A stretch of 11,272 bases of DNA, taken from Candidatus Bathyarchaeota archaeon (GTDB taxonomy: Archaea; Thermoproteota; Bathyarchaeia; Bathyarchaeales; Bathyarchaeaceae). Below the pieces are notes generated by a model. The model worked only from the letters and a program-made list of their open reading frames with translations. It had not been told where the DNA came from and did no database searches. Made by a program: the position numbers and the translations under genes. Positions 1-6,265 of the stretch are shown piece by piece. The stretch spans positions 863,543 to 874,814 of the forward strand of contig CP070749.1 in NCBI GenBank assembly GCA_020348365.1, written 5' to 3'. How positions within the stretch are numbered: position 1 is the stretch's first letter; each line of letters begins with the position of its first letter.

Positions 1-632
1 CTAATTTGGAATCCTCGGGCTTTCAGCGTGTCTATTTCGCGTTTATAAACAACTGTTGGCTCCTTCGTAACGTCAATGCTTCGAGCTTTCACCACTAACA
101 TCATCCAAGCGTTGTCTCTGAGGTACAAATCGGCATTATCAGCCAAGACCTTAGCCTGTTGAGGTGTGGCAATGTCGCAGTAGATGTCGTCTACTTTCTC
201 GACAAGTGTTGAGTAGCGTTCAGGAAGTCGGGCATCCGCCAGTATCGGTGACATGTTGGCACGAAAAGCACAAACATTGTTCACTAGCTCTCGCATTGGA
301 CGAGGAGCAAACTCTATACAATAAACATATCCTTCATCCTCGACCAAATCAGAAATGTGACTTGCAGTTGTTCCCGACGCTGCTCCCAGATATAGAACTT
401 TATGGCCGGGCTGGATTGGAACGGTTTCTAAACCATTAAGAATCGCGGCGGCGAACTTGCTTCGAAAGGGATTCCAAAGCCTGTACTCTACGCCCTTGTA
501 CTTAATCAGCCGTTCATCATAGACGCTTCTTCCCGAGGTAAGATTTCGAGTAGCCAATCTTTCGGAGCCATCTCTGGGATAGATCTTATAAATCCCTGGG
601 AAACGTGGGTGTGGCTTAACCTCTCCGGCCAC
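1..632 (-). CDS. flpA: Fibrillarin-like rRNA/tRNA 2'-O-methyltransferase (3' end cut by window edge)
   Basis: This is the SAM-dependent methyltransferase subunit of the archaeal C/D-box sRNP, which methylates ribose 2'-OH groups in rRNA and tRNA at sites chosen by guide sRNAs. I translated 210 residues from a GTG start at 630-632; family members are usually about 230 residues, so roughly 20 C-terminal residues lie outside the window. Visible signatures are the N-terminal HPRFPGIYKI segment, WNPFRSKFAAAI (residues 53-64, with the expected catalytic Lys59), the SAM-binding loop LYLGAASGTT (80-89), then YVYCIEFAPRPMREL, DDIYCDIATPQQ (catalytic Asp) and MLVVKARSID (catalytic Lys). A GGAG sequence lies about nine bases before the GTG. 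The start lies inside the 3' end of nop5 (17-nt overlap), so the two are almost certainly co-transcribed and translationally coupled. Confidence 0.96.
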   Translation of the reverse strand, partial: MAGEVKPHPRFPGIYKIYPRDGSERLATRNLTSGRSVYDERLIKYKGVEYRLWNPFRSKFAAAILNGLETVPIQPGHKVLYLGAASGTTASHISDLVEDEGYVYCIEFAPRPMRELVNNVCAFRANMSPILADARLPERYSTLVEKVDDIYCDIATPQQAKVLADNADLYLRDNAWMMLVVKARSIDVTKEPTVVYKREIDTLKARGFQI

Positions 633-1815
633 GCTTCTTTCTCCTATATGGCTTTCTTGGAGGTGGTTTTCCATACTTTTCTTTAATCTCCTTGAGTCTC
701 TTCTCGAGATCAGCTTTGAGCTCGTCTCCTCTATAATTGCCGCCGAATGTGTCAACCCGCGCGGCTATAGTAATCTTCCCAGCTAACCCTCTAGCAACCT
801 TCCCTCTCTGCCAGGGTTTTGCCTCGTGGATGAGGTTATGCTGAAAGATTAGACCATGCTTTGGAGGGCGAGTTCCTGTTCTCAATGCTCTGAAGAGAGC
901 CTTTTCAGCTCCTAAAACCTGAATGGTGCTTGCTGGCATCTTAGCTAGATTTCGCAGTCCGCCTGCAACTGCTATGAGCTTAGCGCCGATGAGAGATCCA
1001 GCTATTGTGCTGATATTTGGGGCTACCTCTTCCATAACTGATTCAACATACTTCTCCATTGACTGCCTTACATCATAGAGCTCAAGCACACTTTTGCATA
1101 ATGCCTGTATTTGGTCTAGGTCTTCTTCTCCGAGTTCCGCGCCCATCGACGTCTTGGCGGCTTCAGTTATCCTTTCTACTTTGGCTTTTGACAAGCCTTT
1201 TTCTTCTAGGTTTTCAATGGTTAGGTCTTCTCTTCTTCCTAGGCTGGCTATGAGGCGTGCGTATGTTTCATGTTTGTCTACTATTCGGTCCAGTTCTGGG
1301 AAGTGGATGCCGTACCATTCACGAATTCTGCCCATGAAGAGGTTAAGTGTCTTGTCCAGGTCGTCGATTGTCTGGATAGCCTGTACCACTACCAAGTCTC
1401 GCTTTTCAATCGCTTTTTTGACTCGCGTCTTGGTGAGCTCTATGGACACTTTATGTGTCCAGTCACGAAGCTCCGCCGCGTCTTCTGCGAATCCAATATC
1501 CACTGCGAATTTTCCAAGGTTTCCACGCATCAATTCGCCTGCTTCCGAAAGGCTTTCCACGTCAACATCAACGTTCATTTTTTCGCGGGCATTTCGAGCA
1601 ATCTCGGAGGACTCGAACCTAAAGCTGGCATAGCCTTTTCTCTGCAGCTTCTTAATCAAGGCAGCTATCTCATCTACCAACTCTCCCCTTTCGATTCTTC
1701 CAAGCTTTTCAGCAGTCTTTTCCGGGCTTTTTGGGAAGAGAACCCTGTCAACAAGCTCGTTTTTTTCTCCGAAGCCGAAAACTCCCATAATACACTCTAT
1801 GATAGTCGCCTTCAC
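616..1815 (-). CDS. nop5: Nop5/Nop56-58 family C/D-box sRNP scaffold protein
   Basis: This core scaffold of the archaeal C/D-box sRNP bridges L7Ae-bound guide RNA and fibrillarin. With the start used here it has 399 residues: a fibrillarin-binding N-terminal domain (about 1-120), a long helical coiled-coil/NOSIC part (about 125-260, including IREWYGIHFPEL) and the RNA-binding Nop domain (about 262-370). The hallmark is GAEKALFRALRTGTRPPKHG followed by LIFQH at about 302-326. A Lys/Arg/Pro-rich tail ends the protein. I prefer GTG at 1813-1815: GGAGGG lies just upstream, and the resulting N-terminus, VKATIIECIMGVFGF, matches family members, which begin close to this motif. In-frame TTG (1836) and two ATG codons (1833, 1830) would add 5-7 residues that look like Shine-Dalgarno-coding sequence. 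It is followed directly by overlapping flpA and is divergent from pyrD. Confidence 0.96.
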   Translation of the reverse strand: MKATIIECIMGVFGFGEKNELVDRVLFPKSPEKTAEKLGRIERGELVDEIAALIKKLQRKGYASFRFESSEIARNAREKMNVDVDVESLSEAGELMRGNLGKFAVDIGFAEDAAELRDWTHKVSIELTKTRVKKAIEKRDLVVVQAIQTIDDLDKTLNLFMGRIREWYGIHFPELDRIVDKHETYARLIASLGRREDLTIENLEEKGLSKAKVERITEAAKTSMGAELGEEDLDQIQALCKSVLELYDVRQSMEKYVESVMEEVAPNISTIAGSLIGAKLIAVAGGLRNLAKMPASTIQVLGAEKALFRALRTGTRPPKHGLIFQHNLIHEAKPWQRGKVARGLAGKITIAARVDTFGGNYRGDELKADLEKRLKEIKEKYGKPPPRKPYRRKKRGRRG

Positions 1816-1908
1816 GCCCCTTCCCTCCATCATCAAATAGCCCGGTTTTCCACTAACATTTATCTTGGCTGCATGATAAACCTTTACTGCAATGAAGGAG
1901 TGCTTCTA
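1816..1908. promoter_or_regulatory. Divergent nop5 / pyrD promoter region
   Basis: This 93-bp stretch separates two divergent operons and should hold both promoters. On the minus strand an AT-rich GATAAATG element (about 1857-1864) lies some 45 bp before the nop5 GTG. On the plus strand ATGATAAAC (about 1873-1881) lies about 30 bp before the pyrD ATG, followed by GAAGGAG (about 1894-1900) as ribosome-binding site. Neither TATA match is perfect, and the two proposed boxes are only about 10 bp apart, so the promoters may interfere with each other. Assignments are by eye. Confidence 0.45.
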
Positions 1909-2820
1909 ATGGCAAGTCGACTCGCAACTGAAATCTCTGGGTTAAAGCTTGCCAACCCCACTATGCTGGCTTCGGGGATTCTTGGATTGTCCGTCTCATC
2001 GTTGAGGAGCGTCGTTGATGCAGGTGCAGGAGCCGTTGTCACAAAATCGGTGGGGTCTAGACCTCGCGAGGGCTACTTGAACCCAACAGTGGCTCAAGTT
2101 GAGTGTGGGCTTCTCAACGCTGTTGGTCTTCCTAACCCGGGTGTTCATCATTTCAGCGAGGAAATACGAGAGGCTAAGCTGCAGGCGCCAGTAATCATGA
2201 GCGTCTATGGTTTTTCATCCGAGGATTTCGCGGAGGTTGCCCGCGTGGCGGTGCAGGGTGGTGTGGCCGCTCTGGAACTGAACTTGTCTTGTCCTCACGT
2301 CGAAAGAACGGGGGCTGAGATCGGGCACGATTCTGGGCTCGTGTCTGATGTTGTAGAGGCGGTGAAGGCTCGGGTGGATAAGCCTGTATTTGTGAAGTTG
2401 ACCCCTAACGTGCCTGATGTAGTTGATGTGGCGAAGGCTGCGGCTGAGTCGGGAGCAGACGCTATCACTGCGATCAACACTGTTAGAGCCATGACAGTTG
2501 ATATCGAAACAGCTCAGCCAATTCTCGCCAACAAAATAGGTGGTCTCTCTGGTGCTGCCATAAAGCCCGTGGCCGTCAGGTGTGTGTACGAGATCTATCA
2601 GGAAGTTGATGTTCCCGTAATTGGATGTGGGGGAGTATGCACTTGGCAGGACGCCATAGAATTCATGTTGGTTGGAGCCTCAGCAGTCCAGATAGGAACA
2701 GCCGTCGCCTTCGAAGGACTCGAGGTGTTCCAGTCTGTTGCGAAAGGAATTGAAGCCTATCTGCGAGAGAAAGGATTTGAGAGCGTGAAGAAGATTGTCG
2801 GCCTCACTCACAGAGATTAA
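1909..2820 (+). CDS. pyrD: Dihydroorotate dehydrogenase, class 1B catalytic (FMN) subunit
   Basis: It oxidises dihydroorotate to orotate in de novo pyrimidine synthesis and passes electrons through the PyrK partner to NAD+. The ATG at 1909 gives 303 residues, the normal family length, and is preceded by GAAGGAG. The frame stays open far upstream, but that upstream part is antisense to nop5 and carries no PyrD homology. Visible elements: NPTMLASGILG (16-26), the flavin/substrate segment VVTKSVGSRPREGYLNP (43-59), NAVGLPNPG (70-78), ELNLSCPH (123-130, with Cys128 as the expected class 1 catalytic base), VFVKLTPNVPD (160-170), the ITAINTV substrate motif (186-192), GGLSGAAIKP (211-220), and the phosphate-binding VIGCGGV and AVQIGTA motifs near the C-terminus. 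A Cys rather than Ser base, plus the adjacent pyrK, supports class 1B. Confidence 0.96.
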   Translation: MASRLATEISGLKLANPTMLASGILGLSVSSLRSVVDAGAGAVVTKSVGSRPREGYLNPTVAQVECGLLNAVGLPNPGVHHFSEEIREAKLQAPVIMSVYGFSSEDFAEVARVAVQGGVAALELNLSCPHVERTGAEIGHDSGLVSDVVEAVKARVDKPVFVKLTPNVPDVVDVAKAAAESGADAITAINTVRAMTVDIETAQPILANKIGGLSGAAIKPVAVRCVYEIYQEVDVPVIGCGGVCTWQDAIEFMLVGASAVQIGTAVAFEGLEVFQSVAKGIEAYLREKGFESVKKIVGLTHRD

Positions 2821-3622
2821 CCGCTTAAGAATCACGAGAATTCATGAGATCAAAAGAGAGAGTCCCACCGTCAAGACATTCACCTTCCACGACAAACTCT
2901 GTTCCAAGGCTAGGCCTGGACAGTTCATTATGGTGTGGATTCCACGAGTTGATGAAATCCCAATGAGCCTATCAGCTATTGGTTCAGACTGGCAGTCTTC
3001 AATGACCGTGGCCAACGTCGGCGAGGCCACAGACGCGCTTCACCAGAAAAAAGCAGGCGACCTCATAGGAGTAAGAGGGCCTTATGGCAACTGCTTCACA
3101 CTGGCAAAAGGCAACACTATAATCGTTGGCGGCGGAACCGGATTGGCTCCTCTAGCGCCCTTAGCTGAAGAACTCGCAGAATCCCCGGCGAGAGTAACCT
3201 TTGTAGCCGGCGCCAAAACACGCAATGAACTCTTACTCTTGGACCGATTGACGGCTATTCTATCGAGGATTGATGGAACGGTCATTACTGCTACTGAGGA
3301 TGGAAGCCATGGAATAAGAGGACTTGCCACAGATGCTTCGCAACAACTGTTAGAGAAGAAACAGTTTGATATGATATACACATGTGGTCCAGAGGCGATG
3401 ATGTACAAGATGTTCTTTCAGGCAGAAAGATACGAAGTCCCCCTTCAGGCTAGCTTGGAGCGGCTGATGCGATGCGCCATCGGCATCTGCGGAAGCTGTT
3501 TAATAGGCAGATTCAGAGTGTGCAGAGAGGGGCCTGTCTTCTCCAGCAAACAGCTGAGAGAAGTCAAAGAGGAGTTCGGGCGTTATAGAAGAGACGGCAC
3601 CGGAAAAAAGTGTTCTCTTTGA
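2795..3622 (+). CDS. pyrK: Dihydroorotate dehydrogenase electron-transfer subunit (FAD, [2Fe-2S])
   Basis: This partner of PyrD transfers electrons from FMN through a [2Fe-2S] cluster and FAD to NAD+. It is 275 residues long. The FAD-binding barrel carries RPGQFIMVWIP (40-50), IPMSLS (55-60) and GVRGPYGNCF (92-101); the NAD domain has IIVGGGTGLAPL (109-120) and YTCGPEAMM (195-203). The cluster cysteines are Cys227, Cys232, Cys235 and Cys243, a C-x4-C-x2-C-x7-C pattern followed by REGPVF. The last gap is shorter than in the characterised Lactococcus protein as I recall it. The TTG at 2795 is the only common start codon between an in-frame TGA nine bases upstream and the conserved RITRIHEIKRESPTVKTF segment. 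This makes it overlap pyrD by 26 nt, which implies translational coupling. The basic C-terminal tail (about 252-275) is not conserved as far as I know. Confidence 0.95.
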   Translation: MSASLTEINRLRITRIHEIKRESPTVKTFTFHDKLCSKARPGQFIMVWIPRVDEIPMSLSAIGSDWQSSMTVANVGEATDALHQKKAGDLIGVRGPYGNCFTLAKGNTIIVGGGTGLAPLAPLAEELAESPARVTFVAGAKTRNELLLLDRLTAILSRIDGTVITATEDGSHGIRGLATDASQQLLEKKQFDMIYTCGPEAMMYKMFFQAERYEVPLQASLERLMRCAIGICGSCLIGRFRVCREGPVFSSKQLREVKEEFGRYRRDGTGKKCSL

Positions 3623-3721
3623 CCTTGGATCGAAATGAAGCAGAACCTGCCTTTGGCACGCATAGGCTTCTGATGTTGGGCAAAACCGAGCGCGCCCACA
3701 ATGCATGCATAATGAAGGAAG

Positions 3722-3730
3722 CTATAAATT
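3722..3730 (+). promoter_or_regulatory. TATA-like element before the 3773 gene
   Basis: CTATAAATT lies about 45 bp before the ATG at 3773, in the 150-bp gap after pyrK, and is preceded by the purine-rich GAAGGAAG that could serve as BRE. A transcript starting about 25 bp downstream would have a leader of roughly 20 nt. This suggests the gene at 3773 has its own promoter and is not simply the tail of the pyrDK operon. Confidence 0.5.
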
Positions 3731-3772
3731 GCGTCGCAGAGCACGGGTGTCTCAAAAAGGTCTGGAACCAAA

Positions 3773-4171
3773 ATGAAGCTTGAGAAGTTAACAAGAGCTG
3801 TCGCATCTGCTATGGAGTATCTAGAGCGCTCTATAAGAGTGGCTTCGAAAGGCGATGATGCTGTGCGCGACCTCGTCTGGAACGCTGCTGCCAACCTAGA
3901 ATACGCGCTTTTTCTCTTCTCCATCATGCCTCAAGACGTTCCCAGAAGTCCTTCGTGGAGGCTTGACTCACATTCTAAAGAAGTCAAAGTGGAATCCATC
4001 CTATCCTCTACGAGAAATCTGCTCGAGAAGGCAGAGAACGAAATCAAGGCTGGAGCGCTTCACGAAGCTCACAAAGAGACCTGGATGGCACGCGGCCACC
4101 TACTGAGACTTCAAGAATTCTTTGAAAAGAAGAGGAAGCTTGAAAGAGCTGAAGAGAAATCATCTAAATGA
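3773..4171 (+). CDS. Uncharacterised helical protein, 132 aa
   Basis: I do not recognise this protein. It is 132 residues, with no membrane segment or signal peptide, and looks almost entirely alpha-helical. There is one amphipathic helix block at about 3-53 (containing RDLVWNAAANLEYALFLFSI), a polar loop at about 54-70 (PQDVPRSPSWRLDSHSKE), and a second block at about 71-125. It ends in a highly charged Lys/Glu-rich tail. This two-helical-hairpin outline, with a late MARGHLLRL motif, faintly recalls HEPN-like or four-helix bundle proteins, but I cannot see a diagnostic HEPN catalytic motif. Codon use resembles the flanking genes, so it is probably a real resident gene. The ATG is weakly served by a ribosome-binding site but sits behind a reasonable TATA-like element. 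It converges with purA. Confidence 0.75.
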   Translation: MKLEKLTRAVASAMEYLERSIRVASKGDDAVRDLVWNAAANLEYALFLFSIMPQDVPRSPSWRLDSHSKEVKVESILSSTRNLLEKAENEIKAGALHEAHKETWMARGHLLRLQEFFEKKRKLERAEEKSSK

Positions 4172-4287
4172 CTCGTCAGCTCTTTAATATTTACGCATAT
4201 TAGCTGCCCGTCGTATATTCAGGCGACGTCAGAAACATCTGGCATAGAAGATTGCACAGGTTTGAGATGAATTAGTCGGTTCGTGTG
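4172..4287. other. Convergent intergenic region
   Basis: This 116-bp gap lies between the 3' ends of the 3773 gene and purA. It is AT-rich near CTCTTTAATATTT (about 4180-4192), which could help terminate plus-strand transcription. It also contains a short 5-bp inverted repeat, CGTCG (4209-4213) and CGACG (4224-4228), separated by 10 bp. No coding potential or RNA gene is visible. Confidence 0.5.
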
Positions 4288-5298
4288 TTACCTTGGTGAA
4301 TCTCGGATGTCCACCATCTCTAGTGCGCCTGGACCTGTTCCTATCAATGTAACGGGAATTTCTATTCTCTTTTCGATCTCTTGGATGAAGGCTATCGCCT
4401 CTTTTGAGAGTTCATCATAGGAGTCAACTCCCTTGCACTCTGGGAAGAGTATGTCAACCTTGGTCACGGCGGCTTGTGTTGCTCCGTTCAGCATAACCGC
4501 CCTCTTCGCGAGCTTGTAGTTGAAGGGAGCTGACCTCCGTCTTCTCCCAGTTACTGTGGCAACCTCTGCCCAGCCCTTCTTCTCTGCTTCTTTCCATGAG
4601 AGCTCGTTTGGAAGCGGACCAGCTCCGACACGCGTGGTGAAGGCCTTCAACACAAGGATAACCTCATCAACTTTCGTGGGTCCAACTCCAACGTCTGAGC
4701 AGGCCGCGGAGGCTGTGACGTCCTTTGATGTGCAGTAGGGGTAGGTTCCATGGAAAAGAGAAAGGTAGGTTCCCTGAGTTCCCTCAATCAACACGTTCCT
4801 TCCTTCCTTGATTGCCTCATCCACCTCGAACGGAACATCTGTTAAGAACTCCTTTAGTTCAGGTATGTCACGTGCCAGCTTTGCAGTTCTTAATGCCCTG
4901 TCAGCATTACATGGGCCAGTGCCTGTTCCGGTTGTCTTTATTTTCTCTGCGAGATTGCCTTTCTTATCCGCTTCGATGTGCTTAGACTCGATGACTGCGC
5001 ACTGTCGATCCACGCCTACTCGATCTTTGGATTCTGTAATTTGAATCTCTTGAAGAAGAATCTCTGGATTGACCAGGACTCCCGGGCCCATCAGCAGGCG
5101 ACACTCATCATAGACGAAGGCGCTCGGCAGCATTCTCAGCTTATAATTCTTGTCCTTGTAGATTACCGTGTGTCCAGCGTTCGGGCCTACGCCTGCCCTA
5201 GCCGTTACGGCAATCTCATCCTTCAAAGAAAGATGGGAGATGACCTTCCCCTTCCCAGTATCCCCAAAGAAACCACAAACCACTACCGTACATGTCAA
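4288..5298 (-). CDS. purA: Adenylosuccinate synthetase, archaeal short form
   Basis: It catalyses the GTP-dependent ligation of IMP and aspartate to adenylosuccinate, the first committed step from IMP to AMP. The 336 residues match the compact archaeal form, against about 430 in bacteria. Motifs: CGFFGDTGKGK (8-18) is the GTP loop, with Asp13 at the position of the bacterial catalytic Asp; GPNAGHT (38-44) carries the catalytic His43; TTGTGTGPCNADR (122-134) and EGTQGTYL (172-179) are IMP-binding; FTTRVGAGPLPNE (220-232) and TGRRRRS (250-256) form the aspartate/IMP loop; TKVD (279-282) resembles the guanine-specificity motif. The start is TTG at 5296-5298, preceded by GGAAGTG at suitable spacing; it places Asp13 exactly as in the family, and there is no nearby in-frame ATG. 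It is monocistronic, convergent with the 3773 gene and divergent from the nitroreductase gene. Confidence 0.96.
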   Translation of the reverse strand: MTCTVVVCGFFGDTGKGKVISHLSLKDEIAVTARAGVGPNAGHTVIYKDKNYKLRMLPSAFVYDECRLLMGPGVLVNPEILLQEIQITESKDRVGVDRQCAVIESKHIEADKKGNLAEKIKTTGTGTGPCNADRALRTAKLARDIPELKEFLTDVPFEVDEAIKEGRNVLIEGTQGTYLSLFHGTYPYCTSKDVTASAACSDVGVGPTKVDEVILVLKAFTTRVGAGPLPNELSWKEAEKKGWAEVATVTGRRRRSAPFNYKLAKRAVMLNGATQAAVTKVDILFPECKGVDSYDELSKEAIAFIQEIEKRIEIPVTLIGTGPGALEMVDIRDSPR

Positions 5299-5608
5299 AT
5301 TCTACACTTCCTTCCCCTTGCATTATTACACTTTTTCTTTTAAAATTTTCGCTTGTGACACACTGATTTTTCAATCTTTTTGTTAAAGAAAGCGTGTCGA
5401 ATCTTCCGTCGAAACTCTCATATCACAGTCGCAATATCTGTTGACTCTCTTCCTTCTCAGCCAAACCCGCGCATTACAACACTAACTTGACGCTCTCCGC
5501 TGCAGACTCTACTTGCTTGCTCACGTGCGCACTTCAGTGATCGCCCATTCCATGCAATAACAGTAATATTGCAGGAAGCAAAAGTCACAGAATCAACTCA
5601 ATAATGAA
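5299..5608. promoter_or_regulatory. Divergent purA / nitroreductase intergenic region
   Basis: At 310 bp this is a long gap for this compact segment. On the purA side the minus strand reads AAAATTTTAAAAG (about 5337-5349), a plausible TATA/BRE region some 45 bp before the TTG. On the right side a 7-bp inverted repeat (5553-5573) precedes the nitroreductase start and overlaps a TAATATT element. In the middle (about 5390-5540) only very short frames occur. One minus-strand GTG frame of about 16 codons at about 5475-5525 has no visible ribosome-binding site, and I do not call it. No tRNA, C/D box pair or terminator hairpin was seen. Confidence 0.5.
5553..5573. repeat. Inverted repeat, candidate operator for nitroreductase gene
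   Basis: The arms TGCAATA (5553-5559) and TATTGCA (5567-5573) are perfect inverse complements around a 7-nt spacer, ending 35 bp before the ATG at 5609. The right arm and spacer contain TAATATT, the most AT-rich element near the start, so a dimeric repressor bound here would probably cover the TATA box. The 14-bp offset between arms is not far from the spacing favoured by winged-helix or lrp/Asn-type archaeal regulators. Function is inferred from position and symmetry only. Confidence 0.45.
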
Positions 5609-6148
5609 ATGGCGAGGAATGATCTCTTGGACGTATTCGAGGCAATAGAAAACAGAAGAAGCGTTAGGTCCTACACAAGCGATGCAGTCTCAGCCAAAGA
5701 GATTAAGGCGCTGATAGATGCCGCAAGACAAGCTCCTTCAGCCGGAAACATCCAACCTTGGGAATTCATCATAGTGACAGACCCCGAAACAAAAGAGAAA
5801 CTATCTGCGGCCGCATTAGATCAAAAATTCATTGAAGCAGCTCCTGTTGTGATAGTAGTCTGTGCCGATGAGAATCGATCCAGTCAAAGATATGGCAGTC
5901 GGGGAGCAAATCTCTACTGCCTACAAGACACAGCAGCAGCCGTGCAGAACATGCTGTTAGCCGCCTGCGGTATGGGACTCGGAGCATGTTGGATAGGCGC
6001 TTTCAATGAAGAGATGGCTAGGAGAATAATGAAAACCCCCAATGATGTGAGACCAGTGGCCATAGTCCCAGTGGGCCATCCCGCTGGAACACCGAGGGCT
6101 CCACCGAAGAGACCAATAGGCAAAATAGTCCATTATGAATCCTTCTGA
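5609..6148 (+). CDS. Nitroreductase-family FMN oxidoreductase
   Basis: This is a flavin-dependent NAD(P)H oxidoreductase of the nitroreductase fold; the physiological substrate cannot be read from sequence. Its 179 residues match the small single-domain members. FMN-contact motifs are visible: the N-terminal ENRRSVRSY (14-22), RQAPSAGNIQPWEF (40-53), CLQDTAAAVQNMLLAA (104-119), the GLGACWIGAF loop (123-132) and IVPVGHPAG (152-160). It ends in the usual KIVHYESF tail. ATG at 5609 is chosen because the family motif begins about 14 residues later; an earlier ATG at 5604 is in another frame. The gene has its own upstream region with an inverted repeat and reads toward the DNA ligase gene, 117 bp on. 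Members can act on nitroaromatics, quinones, flavins or cofactor intermediates, so a specific name is not justified. Confidence 0.93.
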   Translation: MARNDLLDVFEAIENRRSVRSYTSDAVSAKEIKALIDAARQAPSAGNIQPWEFIIVTDPETKEKLSAAALDQKFIEAAPVVIVVCADENRSSQRYGSRGANLYCLQDTAAAVQNMLLAACGMGLGACWIGAFNEEMARRIMKTPNDVRPVAIVPVGHPAGTPRAPPKRPIGKIVHYESF

Positions 6149-6221
6149 AAGGAAAGATGCACACATCAGGTTATGGACGCGATTGTCTATTCCACACGTT
6201 CTCGAGCACGTGCACATTCAT

Positions 6222-6231
6222 CTTTAATATT
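6222..6231 (+). promoter_or_regulatory. TATA-like element before DNA ligase
   Basis: CTTTAATATT lies about 40 bp before the proposed TTG start at 6266. An exact 8-bp palindrome, GCACGTGC (6206-6213), lies just upstream. A start about 25 bp downstream of the AT-rich box leaves a leader of about 15 nt with GGAAG (6252-6256) as ribosome-binding site. The position fits the short TTG start and would put the longer in-frame ATG at 6173 outside the transcript. Confidence 0.45.
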
Positions 6232-6265
6232 TCCTTGTGCCCTATTTACGTGGAAGAATTCTACT

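Noticed and set aside
616..1815. Functional undescribed system built from flpA-nop5 plus pyrDK and purA neighbours
   Set aside because: These are ordinary housekeeping genes on separate strands with separate promoters; adjacency alone does not support a joint system.
1270..1908. Long open frame continuing upstream of pyrD
   Set aside because: It is antisense to the strongly supported nop5 gene, carries no PyrD similarity, and the ATG at 1909 with GAAGGAG gives a normal-length protein.
3673..3783. A 36-codon plus-strand frame starting ATG and ending TGA, overlapping the start of the 3773 gene by 11 nt
   Set aside because: The ATG-TGA overlap looks operon-like, but the frame contains the likely TATA element, has no clear ribosome-binding site and shows no recognisable motif.
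4209..4228. CGTCG/CGACG inverted repeat as a terminator between convergent genes
   Set aside because: Stem of only 5 bp with a 10-nt loop and no following T-tract; archaeal termination does not depend on such hairpins.
6206..6213. GCACGTGC palindrome upstream of the ligase gene, with CACGTG also near 5523 and within purA
   Set aside because: A six-base palindrome recurs by chance in a sequence of this length, also inside coding sequence; no consistent placement was seen.
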